Of a stretch of DNA of 64,000 nucleotides, positions 1-10,639 are shown piece after piece. The stretch is from contig NC_064619.1 of NCBI RefSeq assembly GCF_023898315.1, positions 498,080,594 to 498,144,593 of the forward strand, written 5' to 3'. This DNA is from Schistocerca nitens. Its lineage: Eukaryota; Arthropoda; Insecta; Orthoptera; Acrididae. Each line of letters opens with the position of its first letter. The stretch's first letter is position 1. A program made the translations under genes and the position numbers. Below the pieces are notes generated by a model. The model was not told the DNA's origin, searched no databases, and saw only the letters and a list, made by a program, of their open reading frames with translations.

Positions 1-122
1 CTTGCAGTTTGACTACAAGTATTATATCAGCCAGGAAGGAAGGAGCAAAGAGAAAATAGCATGAAATCTCACATCATCTAGAATCTAGTGTGTCATCAAG
101 GAGAGAACAAGTATTCTTGTGG

Positions 123-348
123 GGGTTGGGTTGTTTGGGGGGAGGAGACCAGACAGCGAGGTCATCGGTCTCATCGGATTATGGAATGAACTCGGCTGTG
201 CCCTTTCAAAGGAACCATCCCGGCATTTACCTGGAGCGATTTAGGGAAATCACGGAAAAACTAAATCAGGATGGCTGGACACGGGATTGAACCGCCGTCC
301 TCTCGAATGCGAGTCCAGTGTGCTAGCCACTGCGCCACCTCGCTCGGT
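123..348 (-). mobile_element. tRNA-derived SINE with 14-bp target duplication
   Basis: Read on the minus strand, the element starts at 348 with a tRNA-like head. It has an A-box-like TGGCGCAGTGG and a B-box-like GGTTCAATCCC at tRNA spacing, followed by an unrelated body. An identical 14-bp direct repeat, AAGTATTCTTGTGG, lies at 109-122 and 349-362, so both ends are defined and insertion was by target-primed reverse transcription. I recognise it as an abundant orthopteran SINE. It has no coding capacity. The tRNA-like part probably serves as the internal pol III promoter, as in other SINEs. The perfect duplication suggests a fairly young insertion. Confidence 0.85.
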
Positions 349-362
349 AAGTATTCTTGTGG

Positions 363-699
363 TTTAATTCTACAATTAACTATGTCCAGTAGTCAGGTGA
401 AAATTTAGAAATAACATGCTTTCTGTATCTAAAAATTGCATTTATGTTTTGAAGCAGATTTCGGCCAGTGGAATTGTCTAAAATTTTTCCAGAAAGCAAA
501 TTCAAACTCTGAAGTTGTTGGCACAAATGACATGTGCCACTTGGGTTCTGCGGCAAATGGCAAATGGCTGATTTGGTCAAGGCAACTAGCCTTAGATGAA
601 TTTCTTGACCTCCACTATCGAGTTGAGGATTGTAGGGTTTCTGTTAATAAGTCAAGTATGCAATGCAGGCAGGAAGCGTGCCACTAAGATAGCAGAGTA
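363..699. other. Unassigned AT-rich stretch
   Basis: No convincing gene. An open frame at 436-687 shows no recognisable domain and is probably chance. The right part may belong to the 5' region of the LINE that follows, but I cannot fix a boundary. Confidence 0.4.
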
Positions 700-2320
700 T
701 GTGTGGCATGCATATGGGAGTTTTTTTAGTTTAAAGGAATCCCCCCATAGGATCAGAGATGAATTGCCTGCAAAAACAAATAAACATCAACCGCAATGTT
801 CTCAGAGAACGCTTGTCCTCCCATATAGGATATAGAAAAGGTTAATACGAAATTAGTGAACTGTAGGAACAGATAAGGGAAGATCCCAGAATTAGTATCG
901 ATTACTGAAGGTTATAATACCCAGATAGTATTAGGAATGGAAAGCTGGTTGAAACCAAAAGTGAATAGTACCAAATTCATAAGTTGTCACTAAATAGTTA
1001 CCATAAGGATAGGTTTGTCATCAGTGGTGGCAGTGCATTTATCGTCATTAGTGGTGGCAGAGCATTTGTAGCAGTAAAGAATTTGACAGTATCTAGGGAG
1101 GTTTTCACGGATTCGCATGTGAATTAATCTGCATGAAGTTAAGCATTAAGAATCAAAGGTGGGTCAAAAACAGTAACTGAATGCTTTTATAGACCACCTG
1201 ATAGGAGCTGTAGTGGTACAGCACCTCAGAAAGAACTTGCAGAATATCATTAGCAACTTTTCTAATCACATCAGTCTAATAGGGAGTGACTTCAACTTTC
1301 CAGGTATAGATTAGGAGAGTTATGCAATCAAAACTGGTGCCAGAGACAGGGACTAGTGGGACATTATTGTAAAAGTCTTGACTGAAAATTACTTCAATCA
1401 GACACTTAGTGGGACATTATTGTAAAAGTCTTGACTGAAAATTACTTCAATCAGACACTTAGAGAAGGTAACATCTTACACCTCTTAGCAGCAATCAGAC
1501 CTGAACTTATCAAAACAGTTAACACAGAGGAAAGTATCAGTGATCATATGCTGTGACAGTAACTATGACTACGGGTATGTCAAGGAATATTATGAAAGGT
1601 AGGAAAAAATTTTTGCTTAGCAACAGTGACAGGACATAAATTACAGAGTATCTGAGTAGCAAGCATAAAATATTCAGTAATGAGGATGGCGATGTGGAGC
1701 ACGAATGGAAAAAATTCAAAAGCACAGTTCAATCGCCTTGGACAAATACACTCCAAGCAAGGTCATGAGGAATGGGAAAGACCTGATGTGGTTTAATAGA
1801 GGTTTCAGAAAACTGCTACATAAACAAAGAGAGCCTCAGCACAGATTCAACAGAAGTCTAAACTTAGCTGAGAAATTAAGAATGAATGAAGCAAAACTCT
1901 AAGATGTTTTGTCCTTGCATAGAATCAGTAAGTGGTTCCAAATCACCAATTCACTCACTCTGTGACCACACTGACAGTGAAACTAAAGATACCAGAAAGA
2001 AGGTTGAAGTACTGAATCCTGTCTTCCAAAATTCTTTCACTGCAGTAGATCATAATACAGTTCCTCTTTTCAATCATCATAAGAACATCAAAATGTCACA
2101 TAATGAGATAACTGTTCGCAGAATAGAAAAGCGTCGGGACCTGATGAGTTACCTGTAAGATTCTACGAAGATTATGTGAAAGATCTTGCTCCCCTTTTAG
2201 TAGCAGTTTATCACAGTTAGCTGGAGCAGCAAGGATTATGCTCAAGCTTTGGTCACACCCCTTTAGCACAGTATTTATGCCACTTCCCAATGTCTGACAT
2301 ATCAGTTGGGAAAGCTGAGT
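700..2320 (+). mobile_element. Decayed CR1/L2-like LINE, 5' half
   Basis: Fragments in all three plus frames match, in order, the APE endonuclease and the endonuclease-RT linker of the better preserved copy at 2686-5404. Examples are GMESWLKPKVNS near 936, FYRPPDR near 1178, and a linker with KCRK/WFNRGFRKLL-type residues at 1705-1900. Many stops and frameshifts show an old copy. It fades out near 2320 before the RT core. A 53-bp tandem duplication sits inside it at 1355-1460. Clade placement is by motif only; Jockey-superfamily relatives are possible. Confidence 0.7.
1355..1460. repeat. Perfect 53-bp tandem duplication
   Basis: The unit at 1355-1407 is repeated exactly at 1408-1460. It lies in the endonuclease part of an otherwise heavily mutated LINE. 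Two identical units in such an old copy mean the duplication happened long after insertion, or that it is an assembly artefact. Confidence 0.9.
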
Positions 2321-2685
2321 GGAACAAGGAGCACCTCTGAAGATGTCCAGTACAGCTCTGGGTGAAATCATTAGAATGGAAAGATTTCACAGGCCACCAC
2401 AACACAACACAGAAGATTCACCAGCAGCTACGACATCTGGTCGTGGAAGCCTTCATTGTATGGTGCTTGTTTGTTGTTATTTTTATATCAGGAGATTATA
2501 GTCTGTTGAAGGTGGTGACATGCAAATTGGAACAAGTGTCCATTGTATCATAAAATATATGGGTGCTGCACTGTAATTAGGTCAATTTTGTAATTATGTT
2601 ATAATAAATGAATATTTTATTCAGTGTTGAATAAATAATGTGTCAATAATAATTCATTAATAGTAATGAAACAATAATGAATAGT
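2321..2685. other. Unassigned spacer between two LINE copies
   Basis: No motif recognised. The right end is AT-rich with short AATAAT repeats, just left of the 5' truncation point of the next LINE. Confidence 0.4.
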
Positions 2686-5404
2686 AGTAACACAAAGAAG
2701 TGTAGGGACAGAAAGTTGGCTGAAACCAGATGTAAACAGTAATGAAATTCTAAACTCAGATTGGAATGTATACCGCAGAGACAGGCTGGACAGTGAAGGG
2801 CGAGGCGTGTTTATAGCGATAAAAAGTGCAATAGTATTGAAGGAAATTGATGGAGATCTGAAATGTGAAATAATTTGGGTGAAGGTCACGGTTAAAGCAT
2901 GCTCAAACATGGTAATTGGATGTCTCTATAGGCCCCCTGGCTCAGCAGCAGTTGTAGCAGAACACCTGAAGGAAAATTTGGAAAATATTTCGAGTAGATT
3001 TCCTGACCATGTTATAGTTTTGGGTGGAGATTTTAATTTACCAGATATAGACTGGGACACTCAAACGTTTATAACGGGTGGCAGGGACAAAGAATCCAGT
3101 GAAATTTTTTTAAAGTGCATTATCTGAAAACTACCTTGAGCAATTAAACAGAGAACGGATTTGTGGTGATAACATATTAGACCTTCTGGTGGCAAACAGA
3201 CCCGAACTATTTGAAACAGTTAACGCAGAACAGGGAATCAGTGATCATAAAGCGGTTACAGCATCAGTGATTTCAGTCATAAATAGAAATATTAAAAAAT
3301 GTAGGAAGATTTTTCTGTCTAACAAAAGTGACAAAAAGCAGATTTCAGAGTACTTGACGGCTCAACACAAAAGTTTTATCTCAAGTACAGATAGTGTTGA
3401 GGATCAGTGGACAAAGTTCAAAACCATCGTACAATATGCATTAGATGAGTATGCGCCAAGCAAAGATAGTAAGAGATGGAAAAGAGCCACCATGGTACAA
3501 CAACCGAGTTAGAAAACTGTTATGGAAGCAAAGGGAACTTCACAGCAAACATAAACATAGCCAAAGCCCTGCAGACAAACAAAATTTACACGAAGCAAAA
3601 TGTAGTGTGAGGAGGGCTATGCAAGATGCATTCAACGAATTCGAAAGTAAAGTTCTATGTACTGACTTGGCAGAAAATCCTAAGAAATTTTGGTCTTGTG
3701 TCAAAGCGGTAGGTGGATCAAAACAAAATGTCCAGACACTCTGTGACCAAAATGGTACTGAAACAGAGAATGACAGACTAAAGGCCGAAATACTAAACGT
3801 CTTTTTCTAAAGCTGTTTCACAGAGGAAGACTGCATTGTAGTTCCTTCTCCAGATTGTTGCACAATGACAAAATGGTAAATATCGAAATAGATGAAGATA
3901 GAAAAACAATTAAAATCACTCAAAAGAGGAAAGGCCGCTGGACCTGATGGGATACCAGTTCGATTTTAAACAGAGTACGCGAGGGAACTTGCCCCCCTTC
4001 TTGCAGTGGTGTACCGTAGGTCTCTAGAAAAGCGTAGCATTCCAAAAGATTGGAAAAGGGCACAGGTCATCCCCATTTTCAAGAAGGGACGTCAAACAGA
4101 TGTGCAGGACTATAGACCTATATCTCTAATGTCAATCAGTTGTAGAATTTTAGAACACATATTATGTTCGAGTATAATGACTTTTTCTGGAGACTAGAAA
4201 TCTACTATGTAGGAATCAGCATGGGTTTCGAAAAAGACGATCGTGTGAAACCCAGCTTGTGCTAGTCGTCCATGAGACTCAGAGGGTCATAGACATGGGT
4301 TCCCAGGTAAATGCCGTGTTTCTTGACTTCTGCAAGGCGTTTGATACAGTTTCCCACAGTCGTTTAATGAACAAAGTAAGAGCATATGGACTATCAGACC
4401 AATTGTATGATTGGATCGAAGAGTTCCTAGATAACAGAAAGCAGCATGTCATTCTCAATGGAGAGAAGTCTTCCGAAGTAAGAGTGATTTCAGGTGTGTT
4501 GCAGGGGAGTGACGTAGGACTGTTGCTATTCACAATATATATATATAAATGACCTTGTGGATAACATGGAAGTTCACTGAGGCTATTTGCGGATTATGCT
4601 GTAGTGTATCGAGAGGTTGTAACAATGGAAAATTGTGCTGGAATGCAGGAGAATCTGCAACAAACTGACACATGGTGCAGGGAATGGCAATTGAATGTCA
4701 ATGTAGACAAGTGTAATGTGCTGCAAATACATAGAAAGAAAGATCCCTTATCATTTAGCTACAATATAGCAAGTCAGCAACTGGAAGCAGTTAATTCCAT
4801 AAATTATCTGGGAGTAGGCATTAGGAGTGATTTAAAATGGAATGACCATATAAAATTAATTGTCGGGAAAGCAGATGCCAAACTGAGATTCATTTGAAAA
4901 ATCCTAAGGAAATGCAGTCCGAAAACAAAGGAAGTAGGTTACAGTACACTTGTTCACCCACTACTTGAATACTGCTCACCGGTGTGGGATTCGTACCAGA
5001 TAGGGCTGATAGAAGAGATAGAGAAGATCCAACGGAGAGCAGCGCACATCGTTACAGGATCATTTAGTAATCGCGAAAGCATTATGGAGATGACAGATAA
5101 ATTCCAGTGGAAGACTCTGCAAGAGAGACGCTCAGTAGCTCAGTACGGGCTTTTGTTGAAGTTTCGAGAACATACCATCACCAAGGAGTCAAGCAGTATA
5201 CTGCTCCCTCCCATGTATATCTCGCGAAGAAAGCATGAGGATAAAATCAGAGAGATTAGAGCCCACACAGAGGCATACAGACAATCTTTCTTTCCACAAA
5301 CAATACAAAACTGGAATAGAAGGGAGAACCGATAGAGGTACTCAAGGTACCCTCCGCCACACACCGTCAGGTGGTTTGCAGAGTATGGATGTAGATGTAG
5401 ATGT
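2686..5404 (+). mobile_element. CR1/L2-like LINE, 5'-truncated
   Basis: This copy contains most of the endonuclease, the whole RT region and the 3' end. The tail ends in short GTAGAT repeats at about 5390-5404, a microsatellite-type LINE terminus. The 5' end stops inside the endonuclease, as is usual for truncated reverse transcription. I found no confident target duplication. The same family recurs at 700-2320 and 12440-15520, and a related tail occurs at 48770-49535. No RNase H domain is visible, which separates it from the LINEs at 32.7-38.7 and 57.6-63.6 kb. Confidence 0.85.
2807..5335 (+). pseudogene. LINE ORF2 (endonuclease-RT), broken
   Basis: Endonuclease residues appear at 2807-3127 (CLYRPPGS and GGDFNLPDIDWD) and 3189-3300 (ISDHKAV). 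The linker is at 3300-3810. RT motifs follow: GPDGIP near 3940, KGRQTDVQDYRPISL near 4085, FLDFCKAFDTVSH near 4318 and GVLQGSDVG near 4492. The catalytic box at about 4588-4605 reads FADYA where FADDA is expected, so the second catalytic Asp is Tyr. The thumb and C-terminal region runs to 5335. Several frame changes and stops break the reading frame, so no RT can be made. In life the protein would nick target DNA and copy its own RNA there. Confidence 0.85.
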
Positions 5405-5539
5405 AGCTGTCTTGTTTTTCCTTCTTGATTCTTGCACATAGTGTCTATTATCGCTATTCCACTGTAGTTTGTACCTAATTTTGAACATCTACACAATTAC
5501 ATTGCTGAACGTTTTTTCTAGGTCAACACATCTTGACTT

Positions 5540-6050
5540 TTCTTCAGCGTTGCCTCCGATGTGAAGTCAAATACCAGAACTGTCTCTCCAGCGCATTTAT
5601 GTCTCCTAAAGCCAAAATTATCATGAAGACATCTTCAATTTTCTTTTCCATTCTTCTGTATATTATGTTAGTCAGCAACGTTGATGTGTGAGATATTAAG
5701 CTGATTCTATGATAGTTCTTGCATTTATCTTGCTTATCTCCTGGATTGTGTGGATGATTTTTTTTTTTATCTGATAGTATTTGTCCAGACTCATAGATTC
5801 TACAAACCAAACTGAATAGTTGCTATGTTGGCACTTCCCTAATGATTTTAGAAATTCTGCCCTGATTGCTTGCAAGTCTTCCAGAGCTCTGTTACTAGTT
5901 CCTCTATGTCTTCCATATTGACTCCCATTTCTTCTTGTATTACATCATCAGACGCTTCCTCTCTCTCACAGAGTTCTTCAACATACTCTTTCCACTTTAT
6001 CTGCCTTCTCCTTTGACTGTAACAATGTAATTCTTTTTGCACTCTTCATG
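5540..6050 (-). mobile_element. RTE-like LINE remnant, minus strand
   Basis: Minus-strand frames at 5544-5810 and 5848-6042 show pieces of the RTE-like family seen intact in order at 26219-28441: WKEYVEELCE, an acidic linker, IYESGQI, then YHRISLISH and IYRRMEKKIED. The catalytic core is absent. Heavily mutated and old. A further short scrap of the same family in plus orientation (GCCTATAGGAAAATTAAA type) lies near 6325-6360. Confidence 0.65.
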
Positions 6051-6388
6051 TCAATGTGTTTGATTTTAATTTGCTGCTATTTGGACTTTGCTATACACTG
6101 AATCAATTTATACAATGACTATTTCTTTTTCCAATTCTTCAATTTTTTCCTGCAGCTACCTTGGCTTGGCTTATCTCTGTTTACTATTTATTTCTTTCCT
6201 ATGTGATTTATATTGCTGTATTCACACCTTGTCAGAACATTTTTTTTATTTCCTTCTTCCATGGCCATGTCTCTCAATGAAACTGCCTATTGTGTATCAT
6301 TGCTACAGTATCTACAGCCTAACAGAAAAGATAGATGCTGCCTATAGGAAAATTAAAAAGAAAAAGCAACTGTATATTTTCTAAGAGT

Positions 6389-6559
6389 GATCATTTTCAT
6401 TGATAAGTTCTTCTCTCAGTACCAAATCTCCCATTTCATCTTCTCCTACTTCCTGTATATATAAACTTGAGGGTGACGTTACAGAAAGAGAAGAGGAAGT
6501 ACATGAAGATGAAATGGGAGCTATGGCACTAAGAGAAGAACTTACAAATGAAAATGATC
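6389..6559. repeat. 67-bp inverted repeat made of RTE sequence
   Basis: The left arm at 6389-6455 and right arm at 6493-6559 are near-complementary, with a 37-bp spacer. The right arm is plus-strand RTE sequence from just before the RT core (acidic DEMG..ALREEL). The left arm is the same segment inverted. This is what twin priming during LINE insertion can leave, though a later inversion is also possible. Confidence 0.75.
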
Positions 6560-6649
6560 AATCTTATAAAATATAATTGCAATATAATTGAATAAATAAA
6601 AAAATCTACGCACCATGTGGCAGCAGGAGAAAACATATATAAAGGTTAA

Positions 6650-7000
6650 GTAAATGTGCAAGCTTTCGGAACCAATGTTTCCTTCTTTTGGCAGAAAGGT
6701 TGAAGGGGAATGAAGAGAACTGAAGGAAAAGGACTGGCGATGTTTAGAAAATGGGGAGAGTTCAGAAAAGTCACCCAGAACCCCCTGGGTCAGGGGAGAC
6801 TTACCACACCAGATGAGAAGGAAAGACTGTTCATTCTCATCGTATCTAGTAACTCTTGCCTGATCCAGGGTTCTGGGCGACTTTTCCAAACTTCCCCCAT
6901 TTCCTGAACCTCTCTAGTCCTTTTCTTCCACCCCTCTTCCTTTCCCTTCAACCCTTCTGCTAGAAGAAAGAGCTACTGGCTCTGAAAGTTTGCACATTTA
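6650..7000. mobile_element. PLE-type terminal foldback
   Basis: Two arms of about 145 bp (6650-6795 and 6853-7000) are imperfect inverted copies of each other. The outer ends read TGTGCAAGCTTTC and its complement. The sequence next to an inverted GAAAGCTT/AAGCTTTC motif is the same layout as the foldback at 56582-57013 and the tails of the PLEs elsewhere in this window. I therefore read it as joined terminal sequences of a Penelope-like element inserted into the older RTE fragment. It has no coding part. Confidence 0.55.
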
Positions 7001-7054
7001 TATATGTTTAGTCCTTGGTGATTAGATTTTGTATATATCCAGTTACATTACATT

Positions 7055-8035
7055 TTGAGAGAAGAATTTGTAGGAGCACTGAAATCTGATGCAAGGCCCC
7101 TGGAATAGATAACATTCCCTCAGAATTATTGAGATCTTTGGGACAGGCAGCAATAACAAAACTATTGTACCTAGTATGCAAAATACATTAGACATGCAAA
7201 ATACCCTCAGACTTCAGGAAGAATGTAAAAATGCCAGTTCCAAAGAAGAGAGTTGTCGATAGGAATGAATACTACTAAATCACCAGATTAATATGCCCTG
7301 ATTATTTACAGGACACTAATTGTTTACAGGAGAAGGAGGAAACTAGCAGCAGCTGAGCTCGGGAAAGACCAGTTTGAGCTCCGGAGAAATGTAGGAACAT
7401 GTGGGGCAATACTGACCCAATGACTCATCCTAAAAGATATGCTGAAGAAAGGCAAACCACATAAGTAGATTTAGAGAAAGCTTTTGAAAGTGTTGACTGA
7501 AATACAATTTTCAAAATTCTAAGGGTAGCAAAGGTGAAATACATGGAGTGAAATGTTATCCAGACTGCATTTATTAGAGTAGCAGTTCATGAAAGTGTAG
7601 TAGTGATTGAAAAGGATTTGAGACAGGGTTATAGCTGACCCCAATGTTAATTAATATATACATTAAGAAAGCAGACACAGAAACTGTAAGGTTTGCCCAT
7701 GACATGTAATTCTGTCAGAGATGGCAAGAGATTTGGAAGAACAGCTGAATGGAATGGTTAGTGGCTGGAAAAGAGACTATAAGATTAACATCAACAAAAC
7801 TAAGAAAAGGGTAATGGAACGTAGTTGAATTAAATCAGTTTATGCTGCAAGAACCAGATTAGAAAATGAGATGTAAAAGTGCGACATAAGTTTTGATGTA
7901 TGGGTAGCAAAATAACTGTTGATGGCTGAAGTAGAGAGGATATAAAATGCAGACTGGCTAGATCACGGAAGGTCTTACTGAAAAAGGGGAATTTGTTTAC
8001 ATCTAATATCAATCTAAGTATTAATAGTCTTTTCT
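7055..8035 (+). mobile_element. Old RTE-like LINE copy (RT region)
   Basis: Aligns by eye to 26950-27990 of the better copy. It starts at the AMKDLSRNKAPG-equivalent (here ALKSDARPLE) and continues through the DFKKN, ISLIS and FGFRRN equivalents (here FELRRNVGTCGAI near 7376), a degraded VDLEKAFESVD near 7472, and a degraded RT catalytic box (FAHDM) near 7690. Many stops and frameshifts. It ends before the C-terminal domain, at the junction with the transposase remnant near 8040. Confidence 0.75.
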
Positions 8036-8049
8036 GGAGGTATTTGTCT

Positions 8050-8960
8050 GTATAGTAGCCTTGAAAGAAAGTGAAGTATGGATGATCTCTTATAGAACTG
8101 TGCAGTTATGCTCAGTTTAGGCAGAGGCAGGTTCTGTACATAGTCAAACTCGAGCACTAAGGTATCTGCGTTGTCAAGTTTGGCCGTCTCCGAATACTTG
8201 TCCTTGAGTTTATTGCATTCCACAACGTTTAGTTTGTGTTCTTCATACATGTCTTTATGAGGGTCATTTGCATTGACACTCAATATAACTTCACACACCC
8301 GGCAGAAATCACAGGTATCAATTCAGGTTTTTGAAACCAACACAGACTATTCTCCCTACAGAACTTATAATAAATGTTATACTTCATCTGGAGTACTGTA
8401 TTTGTTTCATGGAGAAAATGATCTCTAACTGATGTGAATAATTTTGCAACACTAGTCAGTGTTGTCAAAATATTTCCTTTTGGACTTGCATTGACAATAG
8501 TGTGAAATGAAACTGGTCCCAGTGAGAGTGGACTAAGTCCCAAATTTCTGTTGCAATTTTATGCGGTCTGTTGTTCTGTTTCTCTCTACTGTAAGAGTAG
8601 TAGCATTTGACACCTTTACAAACTGTTTTCAAACTGCTCTCGGTAACTTGCAAGATAGTTTGGAATTTGAATTTACAGACTATTGTCTTATAATTGTTGC
8701 ATTTTAGATGGTAAATATAAGTGGAGCTTTGATTCTAACCAGACCTAATTGTGTTAGATGTTCTAGGTGATGTTTTCTTCTGTCACCTAAAGTAAAAACT
8801 TGTTCATGGATCTCTTCTTGATCCACTGGGCATATTTTTAGATAGCATTCCTTTGTGCAACATTTCTTACAGACTAGAAATATCTTAGAGCAGACTTTCA
8901 TACCAGTTTTTGGCAAAACATAACACTGTCCTGAATTTCTCTTCTTAGTGACCTCTTTCT
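8050..8960 (-). pseudogene. Broken DNA-transposon-type transposase, superfamily unsure
   Basis: Minus-strand pieces run in order from 8916 to 8050. A Cys-rich N-terminal part (KVCSKIFLVCKKCC, then LGDRRKHHLEHL) is followed by an IWDLVHSHWDQF segment, an FLHETNTVLQMKYNIYYKF segment, and a C-terminal part with NDPHKDMYEEHK, LVLEFDYVQNLPLPKL and a YKR motif. I have seen this arrangement in uncharacterised insect transposase-like proteins but cannot name the superfamily with confidence. Stops and frameshifts separate the pieces. No terminal inverted repeats were found. Tc1/mariner, pogo and piggyBac are ruled out by motif. Confidence 0.55.
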
Positions 8961-10108
8961 TTCACGTCCCTTTCTGAATTTTATGTTTCTCGTGGTTTAT
9001 GGTTCTCTTAATCACACGCCATACTGGATATACTATCACAATCACTTCCCATATTTTGTTGACAATCACTATTTTTCTTCCAATGTGATGTTGGCAAATA
9101 TAAATTCCATAGTACGGATATCCCATCACTGACCAATACATCTCAGCACAGCACACACGCAACACTGGTATGGGTCGCAAGGAAGTTGTCTACTGGCTAT
9201 GGCAGTCAGTGGGATGAGGACTTGGAGCAGCATGGCTGTCAAATGTTCCTAGAGGGTGCTGTGTATGTCGGAGAGTAATAATTTGTGAGCACAAAGACTG
9301 CTTCGTAAAGATGCAGTTACTGCAGGAAATGGAAAAACAACCTAATGATCATTAAGTTGCTTTTCCAGGTAATGCCTCAATTTCACATGCCTTCTGTCCC
9401 TTCCAGCTGAGCCGCATCTGCCTTTTATCCATGTATATGCTTGGTATTTTGCCAACATCTGGCCATGATGGTTCTCACTGACAGTTAACAGACCCATTCC
9501 GGTAAGACTTTAAAATAACAAGTTTTTTTTGCAGCTTTTTATTGTTCCTTTATTCATTCTGATTTTATTCTATGGCCCATTACTGGTATTTTTCACTAAA
9601 TCCTGTCTATTATCTCAATTATTATTTCATTTCACTTTCACCTGTAAGCCCCCATTTATGGTTTTACAATTTTAAAGTCCTTTTCAGAGTTGACTTCCTT
9701 CTATGGCAATATTCTTCATTCTGCATCTCTTGACTTCTGACTTTCATCAATATTTTGATGAATTATTACAAACTGACTAGGAATGATGGAACACTGTGTG
9801 TGCTTAATTTTTGCCAGTAAATAATTTGAAAACGAGTAAGCTGACTTCTAATTTAAATTTGCTTCTGTCAGTTATATCCTTTGTATATAATGTTATATCC
9901 TTCCCCTAGATTCTTGCCATTCTATTTTTTTAAATAGTTTTATAATTCTTAATTCCCTCATGTGCTAGTCTTCTTCATTTAGATGTACCTGAAGATGCAA
10001 CTCTAACATTGTGAAACCGGTAGTACTGTTACAGGATCATACAACAGCTGTTTGCAGTTTATTTTTCAAGAATGCATACCTTCAGCTGCGGATGCCCATA
10101 TTATAAGG

Positions 10109-10117
<9 letters not shown>
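8961..10117. other. Unassigned AT-rich region
   Basis: No gene recognised. Near 9985-10035 there is a stretch with GAAGATGCAACT and GTGAAACCGGTA that recalls a dispersed arthropod repeat, but I cannot name it. Confidence 0.4.
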
Positions 10118-10146
<29 letters not shown>

Positions 10147-10160
10147 AACAACAACAACAA
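10118..10160. repeat. A28 tract followed by (CAA)n
   Basis: 28 consecutive A followed by five CAA units. This could be the tail of a retroposed sequence, but the sequence to its left is not recognisable. Confidence 0.85.
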
Positions 10161-10572
10161 AGGCCAAAGCAAGGAGACATGTGGCATACCTTGTGTGATT
10201 TGTTATTTTTAAAAATAATATTTGCTTTCTGTCACTCTGGAAAGATTTAATTAGAAACAATTCTTTGCCTTTGAAACTACAACAACAGAGTTTTTTTTTT
10301 TAATTGAATTTCTTGGTTGGCAGAGCCACATGATTTACTGTGGTCCAAGAGGAAGGTATTTACAGAAAGTTGGATTTAGATGAAGAAAATGTGAGAAAAA
10401 TAATAATTTCAACTGCTTTCGTCATTGCTAAGCCAGATTTAAATCTGTAATGAGATGCAATAGGAATGTTGTTTACAGATGGTGGATTAGGACTACTACT
10501 TTTTGTATGATATGTGTTACGGAATCAGGACAATAATTAATATAGAATTTAGAAGTTATATAATAACTGTAT

Positions 10573-10632
10573 ATAATAATTACTTGTTATTTATTGTTGT
10601 GCATAATAATTATGTGTTATTTATGGTTGTTC
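10573..10632. repeat. Diverged 30-bp tandem duplication
   Basis: Two AT-rich 30-bp units starting ATAATAATTA, at 10573-10602 and 10603-10632, with a few differences. Confidence 0.65.
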
Positions 10633-10639
10633 AAAGCAG

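Noticed and set aside
268-348. tRNA-like sequence with A and B boxes
   Set aside because: It is the head of a SINE with defined target duplication; the cloverleaf is not convincing as a functional tRNA gene.
10066-10260. Frame with a poly-Phe stretch
   Set aside because: Antisense of the A28 tract.
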